Source of the DNA: Prevotella sp.
GTDB lineage: Bacteria > Bacteroidota > Bacteroidia > Bacteroidales > Bacteroidaceae
NCBI GenBank assembly: GCA_017619445.1
Contig: JAFZSI010000044.1
Location: 50,090-114,089, forward strand
DNA: 64,000 nucleotides
Direction: 5' to 3'
The translations under genes and the position numbers were made by a program. The notes beneath the pieces were generated by a model that saw only the letters and a program-made list of their open reading frames with translations, was not told where the DNA came from and searched no databases. Shown piece by piece: positions 63,874 to 64,000 of this stretch; the stretch's first letter is position 1, and each line of letters opens with the position of its first letter.

Positions 63874-63881
63874 TATCTTTG
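63874..63881 (+). promoter_or_regulatory. -7 element near the window end
   Basis: TATCTTTG, about 24 bases before an ATG at 63905 (MKNSVCIFYKTPFN...). The gene it serves runs off the window. Confidence 0.45.
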
Positions 63882-63971
63882 CCCTTGAATAGATATCAGA
63901 GGGCATGAAAAACAGTGTATGTATATTTTATAAAACACCTTTTAACACAAAATGTTTGGGCATTCCAAGAT

Positions 63972-64000
63972 TTTGTGTAAACACACACACACACACACAC
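63972..64000. repeat. (CA)n dinucleotide tract at the window end
   Basis: About 11-12 CA units in a row, running to the last base. If the frame from the ATG at 63905 is real, the tract codes Thr-His repeats. It could also mark a real contig or assembly end. Confidence 0.7.

Noticed and set aside
63905-64000. Start of a protein-coding gene at the window end
   Set aside because: The frame is open from an ATG after a -7 box but is only 32 codons long and ends in Thr-His repeats, so it is not listed as a gene.

Overview
The window looks like a chromosomal segment of a Bacteroidales species, most probably Prevotella/Segatella-like. The evidence is: many promoters of the Bacteroidetes type (TTTG, about 19-20 bp, TAnnTTTG) with no clear Shine-Dalgarno sequences; a DUF4348 lipoprotein, a BspA-like leucine-rich protein and a CarboxypepD_reg-like protein; an rprXY two-component pair directly upstream of rpsF-rpsR-rplI; and an EF-G2-type paralogue. 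The species is an inference; no rRNA, tRNA or other taxonomic marker gene was seen.

Layout. 1-6.6 kb: end of a Nudix gene, then minus-strand ligA with a B3/4-domain gene, an MFS transporter with an SDR oxidoreductase, and pheS. 6.7-9.4 kb: DUF4348 lipoprotein, murB and an MBL-fold hydrolase. 9.8-10.5 kb: a PIN-domain toxin-antitoxin-like pair. 10.7-11.6 kb: a minus-strand YtxH/holin-X-type envelope cluster. 11.9-15.5 kb: SPOR lipoprotein, ruvX, def and a large TPR protein. 15.6-19.2 kb: thrS, then infC-rpmI-rplT. 19.3-29.2 kb: tex, an ABC-F ATPase, an M13 metallopeptidase, an M24 aminopeptidase and mdh. 29.9-39.5 kb: VWA lipoprotein, metA (acetyl-type active site) coupled to a U32 protein, a zinc-ribbon lipoprotein, a CarboxypepD_reg-like protein, lactate permease and a BspA-like protein. 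40.0-49.0 kb: a minus-strand type I restriction-modification island (dinD, hsdM, DUF1016 nuclease, hsdM-tail fragment, class II fic, hsdS, BRO-N-fic fusion, hsdR). 49.3-63.8 kb: hemW, EF-G2, rprX-rprY, rpsF-rpsR-rplI, a His-rich P1B metal ATPase, a PAP2-type phosphatase, fabD, a GH13 enzyme and an AlaX-like protein.

Three patterns run through the window beyond ordinary genes. First, intergenic arrays with a 21-bp period occur at six places. They are punctuated by a TTTTCTAGAAAA-like palindrome, and palindromes within an array lie at distances of 43, 85, 105, 106 or 127 bp, that is 21n or 21n+1. I do not recognise a named family for them. Second, low-complexity tracts of the kind usually found between genes also sit in frame inside conserved genes (tex, ABC-F, metal ATPase, U32 protein, hemW, and the signal peptide of the TPR protein). 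Third, the restriction island carries duplicated 3' gene ends: a decayed hemW end abuts hsdR, while intact hemW lies past the other side of the island, and an hsdM tail copy lies on the far side of the DUF1016 gene. Both suggest cassette-like insertion at gene ends.
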